Origin: Flavobacteriia bacterium
GTDB lineage: Bacteria; Bacteroidota; Bacteroidia; Flavobacteriales; Flavobacteriaceae
DNA: 9,044 bases
Reading direction: 5' to 3'
Assembly (NCBI GenBank): GCA_011330545.1
Contig: DRQI01000105.1
Coordinates: forward strand, 1 to 9,044
Notes under the pieces: model-generated
The model's database searches: none
What the model was told of the DNA's origin: nothing
Seen by the model: the letters and a program-made list of their open reading frames with translations, nothing else
Shown: positions 1 through 7,003 of the stretch, piece by piece
Position numbering within the stretch: the stretch's first letter is position 1
Layout: each line of letters begins with the position of its first letter
Position numbers and translations under genes: made by a program

Positions 1-1664
1 ACAAAAAATTCTATATGCTTATTTTTATATTCTAGCGCCACGTCGGCTTGAAAGTTTTGCTCATTTTTTAAACCGGCATTGCCAATCTCAAAACGGTTGG
101 TACCTTCGTGTACACCGTTGGAAGTTAATTCTGCTAAATTAGGAGCCCTAAATCCGCTAGCAACATTGATACGTACTACCGTTTTTTCAGAGAGGTCGTT
201 TTTATAACCTGCCGAAGCATTAAAACTCGAAAATGATTGGTCAATAGCATTTATAAAACCGATATTTCCCTGAATTCCCTGCTGTTGCGTGTTGATAGTC
301 CTATTATCAAAGCGGAGTCCGCCTTGTACCGTATTATTTTTCCATTGATAGTTAGCCGTAGTAAAAGCACCGATATCATCCGTCGTAGCATCCGGTATCA
401 AAATCGATTCGGCTTTATTTTTATTAGTTTGGTGCATGCCTTGTAAACCGGTAATTACTTCTACGCCACCTAATTTCGGCCAATTGTATTTTACCGTATA
501 ATTCAATGTATTTAATAACATGCGTAACGAAGCCTTGTTGCTGTCTTCAAATTCACTGCGGTCATTGAATAAATAACCGATATCGGCATCTAAACTGGCA
601 TTTTTAAAGAAAATATGATTGTGAAGGCTTATAATATGGTTATGCACACGCTGTTTTGGAAAATCGGGATTTCTATGTGTTACCTGTTCAGAAATATCAC
701 CTTCGTTAATACCTAAGTCTAGTAAATTATAATTATAGCGTAAGGTACTTAAAAAGTGCTCGTTACCGTATTGAAACCCGGTTTTTATATCGTATTCTTT
801 AAAGCGTGTATTCGAAATACGAAGGCCATTGGGGATTTTATAATCAATATGAGAATCGTAGGTCATTCTCGCCAGAAATTTAAACTTTTCGGCAGAGGTT
901 TTGATATGAAACGATGAATTTGAACCTTGGGTATTGCTAAAATATTTTTGGCTGAATCCTGATTCGGTAGTATGGCTATTGGCAAATCTTTCGGGATTAA
1001 AATACAATACGCCACCTAAGGCATCAGAGCCATAGAGTAACGAAGCGGGCCCTTTAATGACTTCTACACTGGCAACACCGGCATCATTAAGCCCCAAGCC
1101 GTGTTCATCGCCAAATTGTTGGTTTTCTAATCGTACGCCTTGGGTGTAAACCAATACCCTGTTGCCGGTCAATCCCCTAATAACGGGTTTGCCAATACTC
1201 ACTCCGGTCGATACTTGAGAAACGCCCGCAATACTCGTCAATCCTTCTATTAAAGTAGGGGCTCCTTGGCGTTGCAATTGGGCAATGCTTTTGTGTTCAA
1301 CTTTCATCACATTTTCGCTTTGCAGTTTGTTAAAAGGGGTAGATACAATGACTTCATCCATCGTAAAAACCGATTCTTGCAAAGCGATATTCAGAGTAGT
1401 TTCTTGGGTGTTTAATACTGTGGTTTTCGATTGAGATTCAAAGCCTACATAACTAAAGATAACGGTAATTGTACCACTTGGTAAGTTTTTCAGTTGGTAA
1501 TTGCCATCAATATCGGTGGTAGTTCCTTTGTGTAATTTCGGAGCAAATACCTCTACGCCGAGTAAAGGCTCATTATTTGTATCGGTTACCTTTCCGGTAA
1601 GTATATGTTGAGAGTAAGTAATGGTAGTAAATCCTATACATAGGATGGTAAGAAATAATTTCAT
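1..1664 (-). CDS. TonB-dependent outer-membrane receptor, ZnuD/heavy-metal type (C-terminus cut by window edge)
   Basis: Reading the minus strand from ATG at 1664 gives 554 codons without a stop, running off the left edge. Residues 1-19 form a signal peptide ending ITYSQ. Residues about 22-97 match the CarboxypepD_reg-like domain (GKVTDTNNEPLLGVEVF, then GTTTDIDGNY). A TonB-box-like DEVIVST sits at 103-109. The plug follows at about 115-225, with IRGLTGNRVLVYTQGVR, QQFGDEHG, and VEVIKGPASLLYGSDALGGV. The barrel begins after that. FRAPNLAELTSNGVHEGTNR at 505-524 and QQFGDEHG are typical of the ZnuD-like receptor group that takes up zinc or other metals; this is family knowledge. A four-His segment (H341, H343, H348, H350) could lie in a metal-binding loop, which is inference. 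The gene lies 37 bp downstream of a His-rich exported protein and is probably cotranscribed with it. The exact metal (Zn, Cu or other) cannot be read from sequence alone. Confidence 0.93.
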   Translation of the reverse strand, partial: MKLFLTILCIGFTTITYSQHILTGKVTDTNNEPLLGVEVFAPKLHKGTTTDIDGNYQLKNLPSGTITVIFSYVGFESQSKTTVLNTQETTLNIALQESVFTMDEVIVSTPFNKLQSENVMKVEHKSIAQLQRQGAPTLIEGLTSIAGVSQVSTGVSIGKPVIRGLTGNRVLVYTQGVRLENQQFGDEHGLGLNDAGVASVEVIKGPASLLYGSDALGGVLYFNPERFANSHTTESGFSQKYFSNTQGSNSSFHIKTSAEKFKFLARMTYDSHIDYKIPNGLRISNTRFKEYDIKTGFQYGNEHFLSTLRYNYNLLDLGINEGDISEQVTHRNPDFPKQRVHNHIISLHNHIFFKNASLDADIGYLFNDRSEFEDSNKASLRMLLNTLNYTVKYNWPKLGGVEVITGLQGMHQTNKNKAESILIPDATTDDIGAFTTANYQWKNNTVQGGLRFDNRTINTQQQGIQGNIGFINAIDQSFSSFNASAGYKNDLSEKTVVRINVASGFRAPNLAELTSNGVHEGTNRFEIGNAGLKNEQNFQADVALEYKNKHIEFF

Positions 1665-1701
1665 AAATGGGTATTTTATTATTTATACTATTGATAATCA
1701 G

Positions 1702-2028
1702 TTAAATAATAAAATATGGTGGTGCCCGGGATGCTTTGTAAAATAAATGAAGTTGATATTCTTTTTGGGATATGTTAGCAAATGGAATGGCGTGGATATC
1801 ATAAGATATCAATTCGGTAGAAATACCAAAATCAATGGCATTGTGTTCGATATTTTTATGAAATACCTGACAATTGGTTTTTTGTAGATGGAAATGTTTT
1901 TCGTGTTTTGCCAAGCATATTTTATGAGGATGGCTCTCTAGCGCATGTGCCGTTTGCACTGCAAAAGGAAATAGCAAAATGATGGCAAACAGTATAGAAA
2001 GAATACGATGTAACACCTTATTTTTCAT
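1702..2028 (-). CDS. Small exported His/Cys-rich protein, DUF2946-like, probable periplasmic metal binder
   Basis: This is a 108-residue protein starting at ATG 2028. An in-frame TTG at 2046 would add six residues in front of a normal signal peptide, so I prefer the ATG. Residues 1-29 form a signal peptide with a long hydrophobic core and an AHA cleavage site. The mature part has nine His (33, 35, 42, 45, 47, 57, 62, 79, 94) and two Cys (38, 53), clustered as HPHKIC, HEKHFH and CQVFH. The C-terminus ends in SRAPPYFII; a terminal RAPP/RGPP motif is characteristic of the DUF2946 type of small metal-associated proteins. The TonB-dependent receptor begins 37 bp downstream on the same strand. By inference the protein binds zinc or copper in the periplasm, either receiving metal from the receptor or buffering it. 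No enzyme motif is visible. The DUF2946 assignment rests on the overall pattern rather than on a scored match. Confidence 0.8.
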   Translation of the reverse strand: MKNKVLHRILSILFAIILLFPFAVQTAHALESHPHKICLAKHEKHFHLQKTNCQVFHKNIEHNAIDFGISTELISYDIHAIPFANISQKEYQLHLFYKASRAPPYFII

Positions 2029-2033
2029 AAACG

Positions 2034-2041
2034 CGAAGATA
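2034..2041 (-). promoter_or_regulatory. Possible -7 promoter element for the metal-uptake gene pair
   Basis: On the minus strand the sequence TATCTTCG differs by one base from the Bacteroidota -7 consensus TAnnTTTG. It ends only 5 bp before the preferred ATG at 2028, so the transcript would be nearly leaderless. No good TTG is found at the expected upstream distance, and the whole gap from the preceding gene is 77 bp. The call is weak; read-through from the lipoprotein and purB upstream is the alternative. Confidence 0.25.
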
Positions 2042-2105
2042 GACAATTTGCATCAGATTTAGGAAATAAAGGCCGATTATAGTTTTTTTTAACAATAATT
2101 TAGGG

Positions 2106-2471
2106 CTATTTTATTTTTATGGCTTCGCCTTTTTGTTTGAAGTTGGAGCCTTTGTAATGAGCGATAAACGTATATGAATTTTCTTTAAACCCCGTTATTT
2201 TTACGTAAAAGGGCGTGCTGTCTAAAGCATTTTTAGGATTGACTTTTAAAAGGGTGTATTCAAAATTTGATTTCCATTCAATGGCAAAAGTATCTTTGAC
2301 ATTGTTATAAGTTTCTATTTGGACAGAGTCATTTCTAACTGCCAATGAAGTAATATCAGTATCTTTTAGCAATGTTTTAAAAGTACCCGTTTTAAATTTT
2401 GTAATAGCCACGGTATTCTTTTTACAAGAGGTAAAGGCAAGTAATGCAACGATGAAGAAAATATATTTCAT
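2106..2471 (-). CDS. Small lipoprotein encoded directly downstream of purB
   Basis: This 121-residue protein has a lipoprotein signal: a hydrophobic stretch MKYIFFIVALLAFTSC with the lipidated Cys at 16, followed by KK. The mature part is about 105 residues, rich in alternating hydrophobic and polar residues (FKTGTFKTLL, YVKITGFKENSYTFIAHY), which suggests a small beta-sheet domain. There are no catalytic motifs. Its ATG overlaps the purB stop (TAATG), so translation is probably coupled and the two share a transcript. I recognise the pattern as a flavobacterial family usually found beside purB, and I recall that databases sometimes label it 'DNA topoisomerase IV'. Nothing in this sequence supports a topoisomerase function. 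Membrane location (inner or outer) and role are unknown. Confidence 0.85.
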   Translation of the reverse strand: MKYIFFIVALLAFTSCKKNTVAITKFKTGTFKTLLKDTDITSLAVRNDSVQIETYNNVKDTFAIEWKSNFEYTLLKVNPKNALDSTPFYVKITGFKENSYTFIAHYKGSNFKQKGEAIKIK

Positions 2472-3814
2472 TAGATTCCGGTAAAGTTAGCAGGGGTAAT
2501 GGCTTTTAATTCTTTTTTAATAGTCTCAGAAACCTGTAGGCCATCAATAAAATCGGCCATGGTTTTCCGGTTGATTACTGCATTGGTACGCGTCAATCCT
2601 TTAAGGGCTTCATACGGGTTTGGATAATTTTCGCGGCGTAAAATGGTTTGTACAGCTTCGGCCACTACCGCCCAATTGTCTTCTAGATCTTGTTCAATTT
2701 TTTCTCGGTTGAGCAGTAATTTGTGCAATCCTTTTAAAGTAGAAGAAAAACCGATTAGGGTATGTGCCAATGGTACGCCTACGTTTCGCAATACCGTAGA
2801 ATCGGTAAGGTCGCGTTGTAATCGTGAAATGGGTAGTTTTGCCGCCAAATGTTCGAAAATAGCATTGGCCAATCCTAAATTGCCCTCAGAATTTTCAAAA
2901 TCTATCGGGTTTACTTTATGCGGCATTGCCGATGAGCCTACTTCGCCTTTTTTAATTTGTTGTTTAAAATAGTTCATCGAAATATATGCCCAGATATCCC
3001 GGTCTAAATCTATCAAAATAGTATTGATACGTTTTAAGGCATCAAAAATAGCCGCCAGATGGTCGTAATGTTCAATTTGAGTCGTAGGAAAAGAGTGGTG
3101 CAAGCCCAAGGTTTTTTCGACGAATCGGGTACCGAACGCTTTCCAATCGATATTCGGATATGCCACGTTGTGGGCATTGAAATTTCCGGTAGCACCACCA
3201 AATTTAGCAGCGTAGGGTATTTGTTGTAACGAATTGATTTGTTGCTCAATACGTTCAACAAAAACAGATAATTCTTTGCCCAAACGGGTTGGTGAAGCCG
3301 GTTGTCCGTGCGTTCTGGCTAGCATTGGTACTGTTGCCCATTCTTCAGATAATGCCCTTAATTTTTCCAGCAAACGGCTTATTTCCGGATAATAAACAGC
3401 ATCAAAAGCATCGTTGATAGATAATGGCAATGCCGTATTGTTAATATCTTGTGAGGTGAGTCCGAAATGAATAAATTCTTTAAACGATGATAATCCGAGC
3501 GTATCAAATTGTTCTTTGATAAAATACTCAACCGCTTTTACATCATGGTTGGTTATTTTTTCAATAGCTTTTATTTTTTGGGCATCAAATTCAGAAAAAT
3601 CAGTATACATCTTTCGAAGCCCTTCATAATTATTTTTATCGAAATGAGAGAGTTGTGGCAATGGCAATTCGCACAAAGCAATAAAATATTCAATTTCTAC
3701 TTTTACGCGGTAGTTGATAAGGGCTTCTTCAGAAAAGTAAGTTGCCAACGCTTCGGTTTTATTCCTATAACGGCCATCGATAGGCGAAATAGCATTCAGG
3801 CTGTTTAAATCCAT
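2471..3814 (-). CDS. purB: Adenylosuccinate lyase
   Basis: A cytosolic enzyme of 447 residues that acts twice in purine synthesis. It splits SAICAR to AICAR plus fumarate, and adenylosuccinate to AMP plus fumarate. It belongs to the fumarase/aspartase superfamily and is expected to be a homotetramer. The N-terminus (SLNAISPIDGRY) is of the E. coli PurB type. Visible motifs are TNHDVKAVEYFIKE (88-101), TSQDINN (120-126), ARTHGQPASPTRLGKE with the likely catalytic His169, and the superfamily signature GSSAMPHKVNPIDFENSEGN (293-312) whose Ser294/Ser295 lie on the mobile catalytic loop. The end (TPANFTGI) stops slightly earlier than E. coli PurB, which is 456 residues, so the gene is full length. 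It lies 68 bp downstream of the HEAT-like gene and overlaps the following lipoprotein gene by one base. Confidence 0.98.
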   Translation of the reverse strand: MDLNSLNAISPIDGRYRNKTEALATYFSEEALINYRVKVEIEYFIALCELPLPQLSHFDKNNYEGLRKMYTDFSEFDAQKIKAIEKITNHDVKAVEYFIKEQFDTLGLSSFKEFIHFGLTSQDINNTALPLSINDAFDAVYYPEISRLLEKLRALSEEWATVPMLARTHGQPASPTRLGKELSVFVERIEQQINSLQQIPYAAKFGGATGNFNAHNVAYPNIDWKAFGTRFVEKTLGLHHSFPTTQIEHYDHLAAIFDALKRINTILIDLDRDIWAYISMNYFKQQIKKGEVGSSAMPHKVNPIDFENSEGNLGLANAIFEHLAAKLPISRLQRDLTDSTVLRNVGVPLAHTLIGFSSTLKGLHKLLLNREKIEQDLEDNWAVVAEAVQTILRRENYPNPYEALKGLTRTNAVINRKTMADFIDGLQVSETIKKELKAITPANFTGI

Positions 3815-3882
3815 GTATTTTTATGATTGAGACCGTAAAAATAAACGAATTCATACTAACAGAAAAGTAAACCAAGGGTTTT

Positions 3883-4482
3883 CTAAGCAGCCGTGTTTTT
3901 AGACATCGATTCTAAAATCTTTTTTGCCCTTGATGCATAACCGGGGCTTTCATGAGGAAGATTTTTTTCGATAATCATTTTCAATTCATAGTGAATCCAT
4001 TCTGTTTTGATGCCTAAATAATATAAGGTTTCCATGGCATGGGCTTTGGTAGCCACTTTAAAATCACTTAACAACCAATCAAAACACGTTTCTATCATTT
4101 GTGAAATATGATTTTGGGTAATGGTAAGTTTTACAGGCGATTCAAATTTCGAATTACAATCTTGCGCTACCAAATTACAGATTTTAGCCATTGACCTAAT
4201 GGCGCTTTCATCATTTATAACCTTAGGAAGGTTCTCGATAAAATAATTCAAATTAAAAGCCAGCCAGTCAAGGCGTTTTTCACATACCAATTCTAATATC
4301 CAAATGGCCTTTATAGAAAGGTCATTTTGGTGTTCAAAGGCAATTTCGAGAAGTGGTTGAAAAAGCGTTTCATCTTTCAATACTTTTTTTGTGACTTTAA
4401 TTCTGCTTTCTCTACCTGCGTCTTGAATGGCATTCAAATCCTTTAACAGGGAAAATTTGGTTATTTCATTTACTTCTTTCAT
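3883..4482 (-). CDS. HEAT/ARM-like all-helical protein, first gene of the purB cluster
   Basis: A 199-residue soluble protein with no signal peptide or membrane segment. The sequence reads as successive amphipathic helix pairs, for example LFQPLLEIAFEHQNDLSIKAIWILELVCEKRLDWL, then SAIRSMAKICNLVAQ, then KVATKAHAMETLYYLGIKTEWIHYELKMIIE. This is the look of an ARM/HEAT-type repeat scaffold. No catalytic residues are evident and no lyase signature is present. It lies 68 bp upstream of purB on the same strand, so the two may be cotranscribed. I recall homologues beside purB in flavobacteria that carry the name 'adenylosuccinate lyase'; here the real lyase is the next gene, and that name would be an annotation carry-over. 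A protein-interaction role is the most that can be inferred. Confidence 0.85.
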   Translation of the reverse strand: MKEVNEITKFSLLKDLNAIQDAGRESRIKVTKKVLKDETLFQPLLEIAFEHQNDLSIKAIWILELVCEKRLDWLAFNLNYFIENLPKVINDESAIRSMAKICNLVAQDCNSKFESPVKLTITQNHISQMIETCFDWLLSDFKVATKAHAMETLYYLGIKTEWIHYELKMIIEKNLPHESPGYASRAKKILESMSKNTAA

Positions 4483-4572
4483 CGTACGTCTTTTCTTCTT
4501 TTAGGGTTATACATAGCAACTCGGATATATTTAAACTTAAATTTTAGTAAAATATTATATTCCTCTCGGTAT

Positions 4573-4580
4573 TATTTTTG
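4573..4580 (+). promoter_or_regulatory. Candidate -7 promoter element for the MORN-repeat gene
   Basis: TATTTTTG matches the Bacteroidota -7 consensus TAnnTTTG exactly. It lies in the 234-bp divergent region between the HEAT-like gene and the MORN-repeat gene. No clear TTG lies at the normal -33 distance; an AT-rich tract (4530-4560) precedes it. Use of this site would give a leader of about 130 nt. That leader contains an inverted repeat TGAGAA/TTCTCA (4630-4635 and 4645-4650, 9-nt spacer) and a short GTAC-T-GTAC repeat just after it. The rest of this intergenic stretch shows nothing I can name. Confidence 0.35.
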
Positions 4581-4716
4581 CGAAAAGCCGTAAGAATTGG
4601 TTTATAGAAAAAAAATGATATATAATTTCTGAGAAATTTTGACGTTCTCATAGTACTGTACAGAATTAATGGAATAGTATTTGTATAGCAACAACACAAA
4701 AGAGTTATTGATTATA

Positions 4717-5427
4717 ATGAAAAAATTAAAAGTCACCTTCCTGTTTTTTTGTATCGCTTTTATAAGCTATCAATTTACATTTGCCCAAGCTGAAATAAAT
4801 CAATTTGATAGCAACGGAAAACGGCATGGCGTATGGCGAAAGTACTATACCAATAAGCGTATTCGATACCAAGGAAAGTTTAATCACGGCAAAGAAATAG
4901 GAACTTTTAAATATTACTCTGCAGCGAGTTCTGACTTCCCTGTGGTGATTAAAGAATATAGTCAAGATAGCGACATTGCAGATGTTAGTTTTTATTCGGA
5001 AGAAGGCATATTGCAAAGTAAGGGTAAAATGCAAGGCAAAAAGCGGATTGGAAAGTGGTTGTATTTTCACGAAGACGGAAAAACCGTCATGTCTGAAGAA
5101 AATTATGTAGACGGCAAATTGAACGGAGAGTATAAAACATTTTATAAATCGGGCAAACCCACAGAAATTGCTTATTATAAAAACGGTTTGCTAGACAGTG
5201 TTTATAAAAAGTATTCTATCAAAGGCTATTTATACCAACATTTTAATTACAAAAACGGAAAGCTCAACGGAAAAGCAGTATATTATAATAGAAAAACCGG
5301 CAAGTTAACCACTAAGGGTGTTTTTTGGGAAGACATTAGAGTTGGTACTTGGGAGAATTATGTGGATGGAGAGTTGGTAAGTACAGAACAGCCCAGTAAA
5401 AAGCGAAAACGTATCAAAGAACAATAG
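4717..5427 (+). CDS. Secreted MORN_2-repeat protein (YwqK-like)
   Basis: A 236-residue protein. I start it at ATG 4717 because this gives a clean signal peptide (MKKLKVTFLFFCIAFISYQFTFAQ); an in-frame TTG at 4681 would place 12 polar residues in front of it. The mature part is made of six or seven units of about 23-25 residues with the MORN_2 pattern: NGKRHGVWRKYY, HGKEIGTFKYY, KKRIGKWLYF, DGKLNGEYKTFY, NGLLDSVYKKY, NGKLNGKAVYY and DIRVGTWENY. The last residues are strongly basic (KKRKRIKE). Such proteins in Bacteroidota are often auto-named 'toxin-antitoxin system YwqK family antitoxin', but no toxin gene is adjacent and the protein is exported, so an antitoxin role is unsupported. A periplasmic or surface beta-repeat scaffold is more likely. 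It ends 4 bp from a convergent gene. Confidence 0.9.
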   Translation: MKKLKVTFLFFCIAFISYQFTFAQAEINQFDSNGKRHGVWRKYYTNKRIRYQGKFNHGKEIGTFKYYSAASSDFPVVIKEYSQDSDIADVSFYSEEGILQSKGKMQGKKRIGKWLYFHEDGKTVMSEENYVDGKLNGEYKTFYKSGKPTEIAYYKNGLLDSVYKKYSIKGYLYQHFNYKNGKLNGKAVYYNRKTGKLTTKGVFWEDIRVGTWENYVDGELVSTEQPSKKRKRIKEQ

Positions 5428-5431
5428 AACT

Positions 5432-6877
5432 CTATTTATTAAAATAATCCTTAGCTTGTAGCAAACACTTATTTATCATAATCATAGCTTTGTCTATGGT
5501 TTCTTTTTTGGTTCGAAAAGATAAAATGGCGATACGGATGACAAATTTATCATCTAAGACCGTTGAACTTAAAAATACCGTGCCGTCATCATGTATATAT
5601 TCCAGTAATTTTTTATTAAACGTATTTTGGTTAATGGATTGTGACGGATACCAAAAGTAACTTACCGATAAATCGGGTTTCGGCCCTATTTCAAACCCTG
5701 ATGCTGTCAGTAGCTTCCTAAAATAAGTAGTTAGCAATAATTTTTCTTCTAGGGCAGCTTTAAAAGGCGCTATGCCATGTAACTGTAGTGGCAGCCATAA
5801 ACGCAAGCCCCGAAAGTGTTTTGTCAATTCGGGAGAAACGTCGGCCGGATTCACAATAGCCTCGTTAAAAGCATCTTGCATATAATTGGCAAAATAATGG
5901 TTAGAGTGGTATACGGCACTTTTGTCTTTGATGAGTACGGCACCCAATCCGTAAGGCAAAAACAAACTTTTATGAGGGTCGATTACCAAAGAATCAGCTT
6001 TTTCAATGCCTTTGAATAGTTCTTTTTTACTGTCTACCAAAATAAAAAATCCGCCATACGCCCCGTCAATATGCAACCATAAGTTGTATTTTTTACTAAT
6101 GTCTCCTAAGGTATCTAAGGGGTCAACAGCTCCCGTATCGGTAGTTCCCGAAGAGGCAACGATTAAAAACGGATTCAGTCCTGAGTTGAGGTCGGTTTTT
6201 ATCAAATGTTCTAACTTTTCGGTATCTATTTTGTGATGTTTGTCTAAGTCAACGTGCCTTACAATAACGTCTTCCAATCCGATAATCCGAAGGGCTTTAT
6301 GGATGCAATGATGTACTTGCGGACTCAAATACACCACGCTTTTGGTTATTTTTTCGTTTTTAATTTGATGTTTGTCACGGGCAGCCGTCAAAGCCGTTAA
6401 ATTGGCAATAGAACCTCCCGATGCTAAGTTGCCAACAGCATTTTCAGGAAACTTGAATAATGATTTTAACCAATTGACAAGTTCATTTTCTAAGGTCACA
6501 GCCCCTGGCGACCCATAGTGAATTCCCGCATATTCATTGGTGATATCAACAATATAATCGGCCAGTGCCGAGGTAAAAATACCACCTCCGGGAATATAAC
6601 CTACATGCCCACCCGAAGAAGCTACAATCCCTTTTTCAACCACTTCTTTAGTATATGTTTCTAATAATTTAGAAAAAGGTTGTGTTGTTTTTTTAACAGC
6701 TAATTTTTGGGCATTGGCATCGCCCTTGGTGTAAGCAGGCCGCTCTTTTAATGTAGTGATAAAAGCCTCTGTATAATCATGCAACTGTGTGTTGTAGGCT
6801 TTTCTTTCGGCAGCATCGGGTTCTAACTCAGCAGCGATTTTTTCTAATTGAGCAATTTGTTTGAGCAGTTTTTTCAT
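5432..6877 (-). CDS. PLP-dependent group II amino acid decarboxylase family protein
   Basis: A 481-residue cytosolic enzyme starting at ATG 6877; an in-frame TTG at 6898 overlaps the likely promoter and is rejected. The fold-type I PLP motifs are in order. ASGGSIANLTAL (152-163) is the phosphate-binding region, and His189 in VHHCIHKAL fits the cofactor-stacking His. GTTDTGAVDP (244-253) follows, and Asp271 in HIDGAYGGF contacts the pyridine nitrogen. Lys303 in VIDPHKSLFLPYG forms the Schiff base. The early GGHVGYIPGGG segment (89-99) fits the substrate-side loop of this family. Members decarboxylate aromatic amino acids, glutamate, diaminobutyrate or cysteine sulfinate. The substrate cannot be decided here, and no transporter or pathway gene adjoins. 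It is probably monocistronic, from its own promoter at 6896-6926. Confidence 0.93.
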   Translation of the reverse strand: MKKLLKQIAQLEKIAAELEPDAAERKAYNTQLHDYTEAFITTLKERPAYTKGDANAQKLAVKKTTQPFSKLLETYTKEVVEKGIVASSGGHVGYIPGGGIFTSALADYIVDITNEYAGIHYGSPGAVTLENELVNWLKSLFKFPENAVGNLASGGSIANLTALTAARDKHQIKNEKITKSVVYLSPQVHHCIHKALRIIGLEDVIVRHVDLDKHHKIDTEKLEHLIKTDLNSGLNPFLIVASSGTTDTGAVDPLDTLGDISKKYNLWLHIDGAYGGFFILVDSKKELFKGIEKADSLVIDPHKSLFLPYGLGAVLIKDKSAVYHSNHYFANYMQDAFNEAIVNPADVSPELTKHFRGLRLWLPLQLHGIAPFKAALEEKLLLTTYFRKLLTASGFEIGPKPDLSVSYFWYPSQSINQNTFNKKLLEYIHDDGTVFLSSTVLDDKFVIRIAILSFRTKKETIDKAMIMINKCLLQAKDYFNK

Positions 6878-6895
6878 CGAATGAATTTGATGATA

Positions 6896-6926
6896 CAATA
6901 TTAGTTATTTCTGTAACAGCTTGCAA
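6896..6926 (-). promoter_or_regulatory. Promoter for the PLP decarboxylase gene
   Basis: On the minus strand, TTG (6926-6924) is followed after 20 bp by TAATATTG (6903-6896). This fits the Bacteroidota pattern TTG-N17-23-TAnnTTTG with one mismatch in the -7 box. The predicted start of transcription lies a few bases downstream, giving a leader of roughly 12 nt before ATG 6877. It also makes the upstream TTG at 6898 unusable as a start codon, because that codon lies inside the -7 box. Confidence 0.5.
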
Positions 6927-6984
6927 TAGGGTTGCCATTAAAAATAGGTAGTATGAATTCTACGATAAGTTTGTAAGGGTTTGC

Positions 6985-6992
6985 TATCTTTG
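6985..6992 (+). promoter_or_regulatory. Consensus -7 promoter element upstream of the mnmA leader
   Basis: TATCTTTG is an exact match to the Bacteroidota -7 consensus TAnnTTTG. A matching TTG at 17-23 bp upstream is not seen; a TTG at 6971-6973 is too close. Transcription would begin around 6997-7000, just before a short ORF (ATG 7004) and about 140 nt before the mnmA start. Confidence 0.5.
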
Positions 6993-7003
6993 TAAACTAA
7001 ACA

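Noticed and set aside
237..446. Plus-strand open frame opposite the TonB-dependent receptor
   Set aside because: It lies wholly inside the receptor gene on the other strand and has no recognisable protein features.
2029..2060. Possible Zur/Fur-type operator (CAAATTG within GATGCAAATTGTC) upstream of the metal-uptake pair
   Set aside because: Only a 7-bp core is symmetrical and the flanks do not pair. I know no firm consensus for this group that it would match, so it is not listed as an operator.
2643..2972. Open frames overlapping purB on the plus strand (2643-2972, 3509-3808) and in another minus-strand frame (3034-3261)
   Set aside because: They are shadows of a complete, well-conserved purB and show no domain or signal of their own.
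4681..4716. TTG as the start of the MORN-repeat protein, and similar upstream TTG starts at 2046, 6898 and 8358
   Set aside because: In each case a later ATG gives a proper signal peptide, lipoprotein signal or family N-terminus. The TTG at 6898 falls in a promoter box and the one at 8358 in a hairpin.
4726..5070. Minus-strand open frame opposite the MORN-repeat gene
   Set aside because: It is a shadow of a signal-peptide-bearing repeat protein, and its sequence has no family character.
5816..6236. Two plus-strand open frames opposite the decarboxylase gene
   Set aside because: They run antisense to an enzyme gene with all motifs intact, overlap each other, and have no plausible product.
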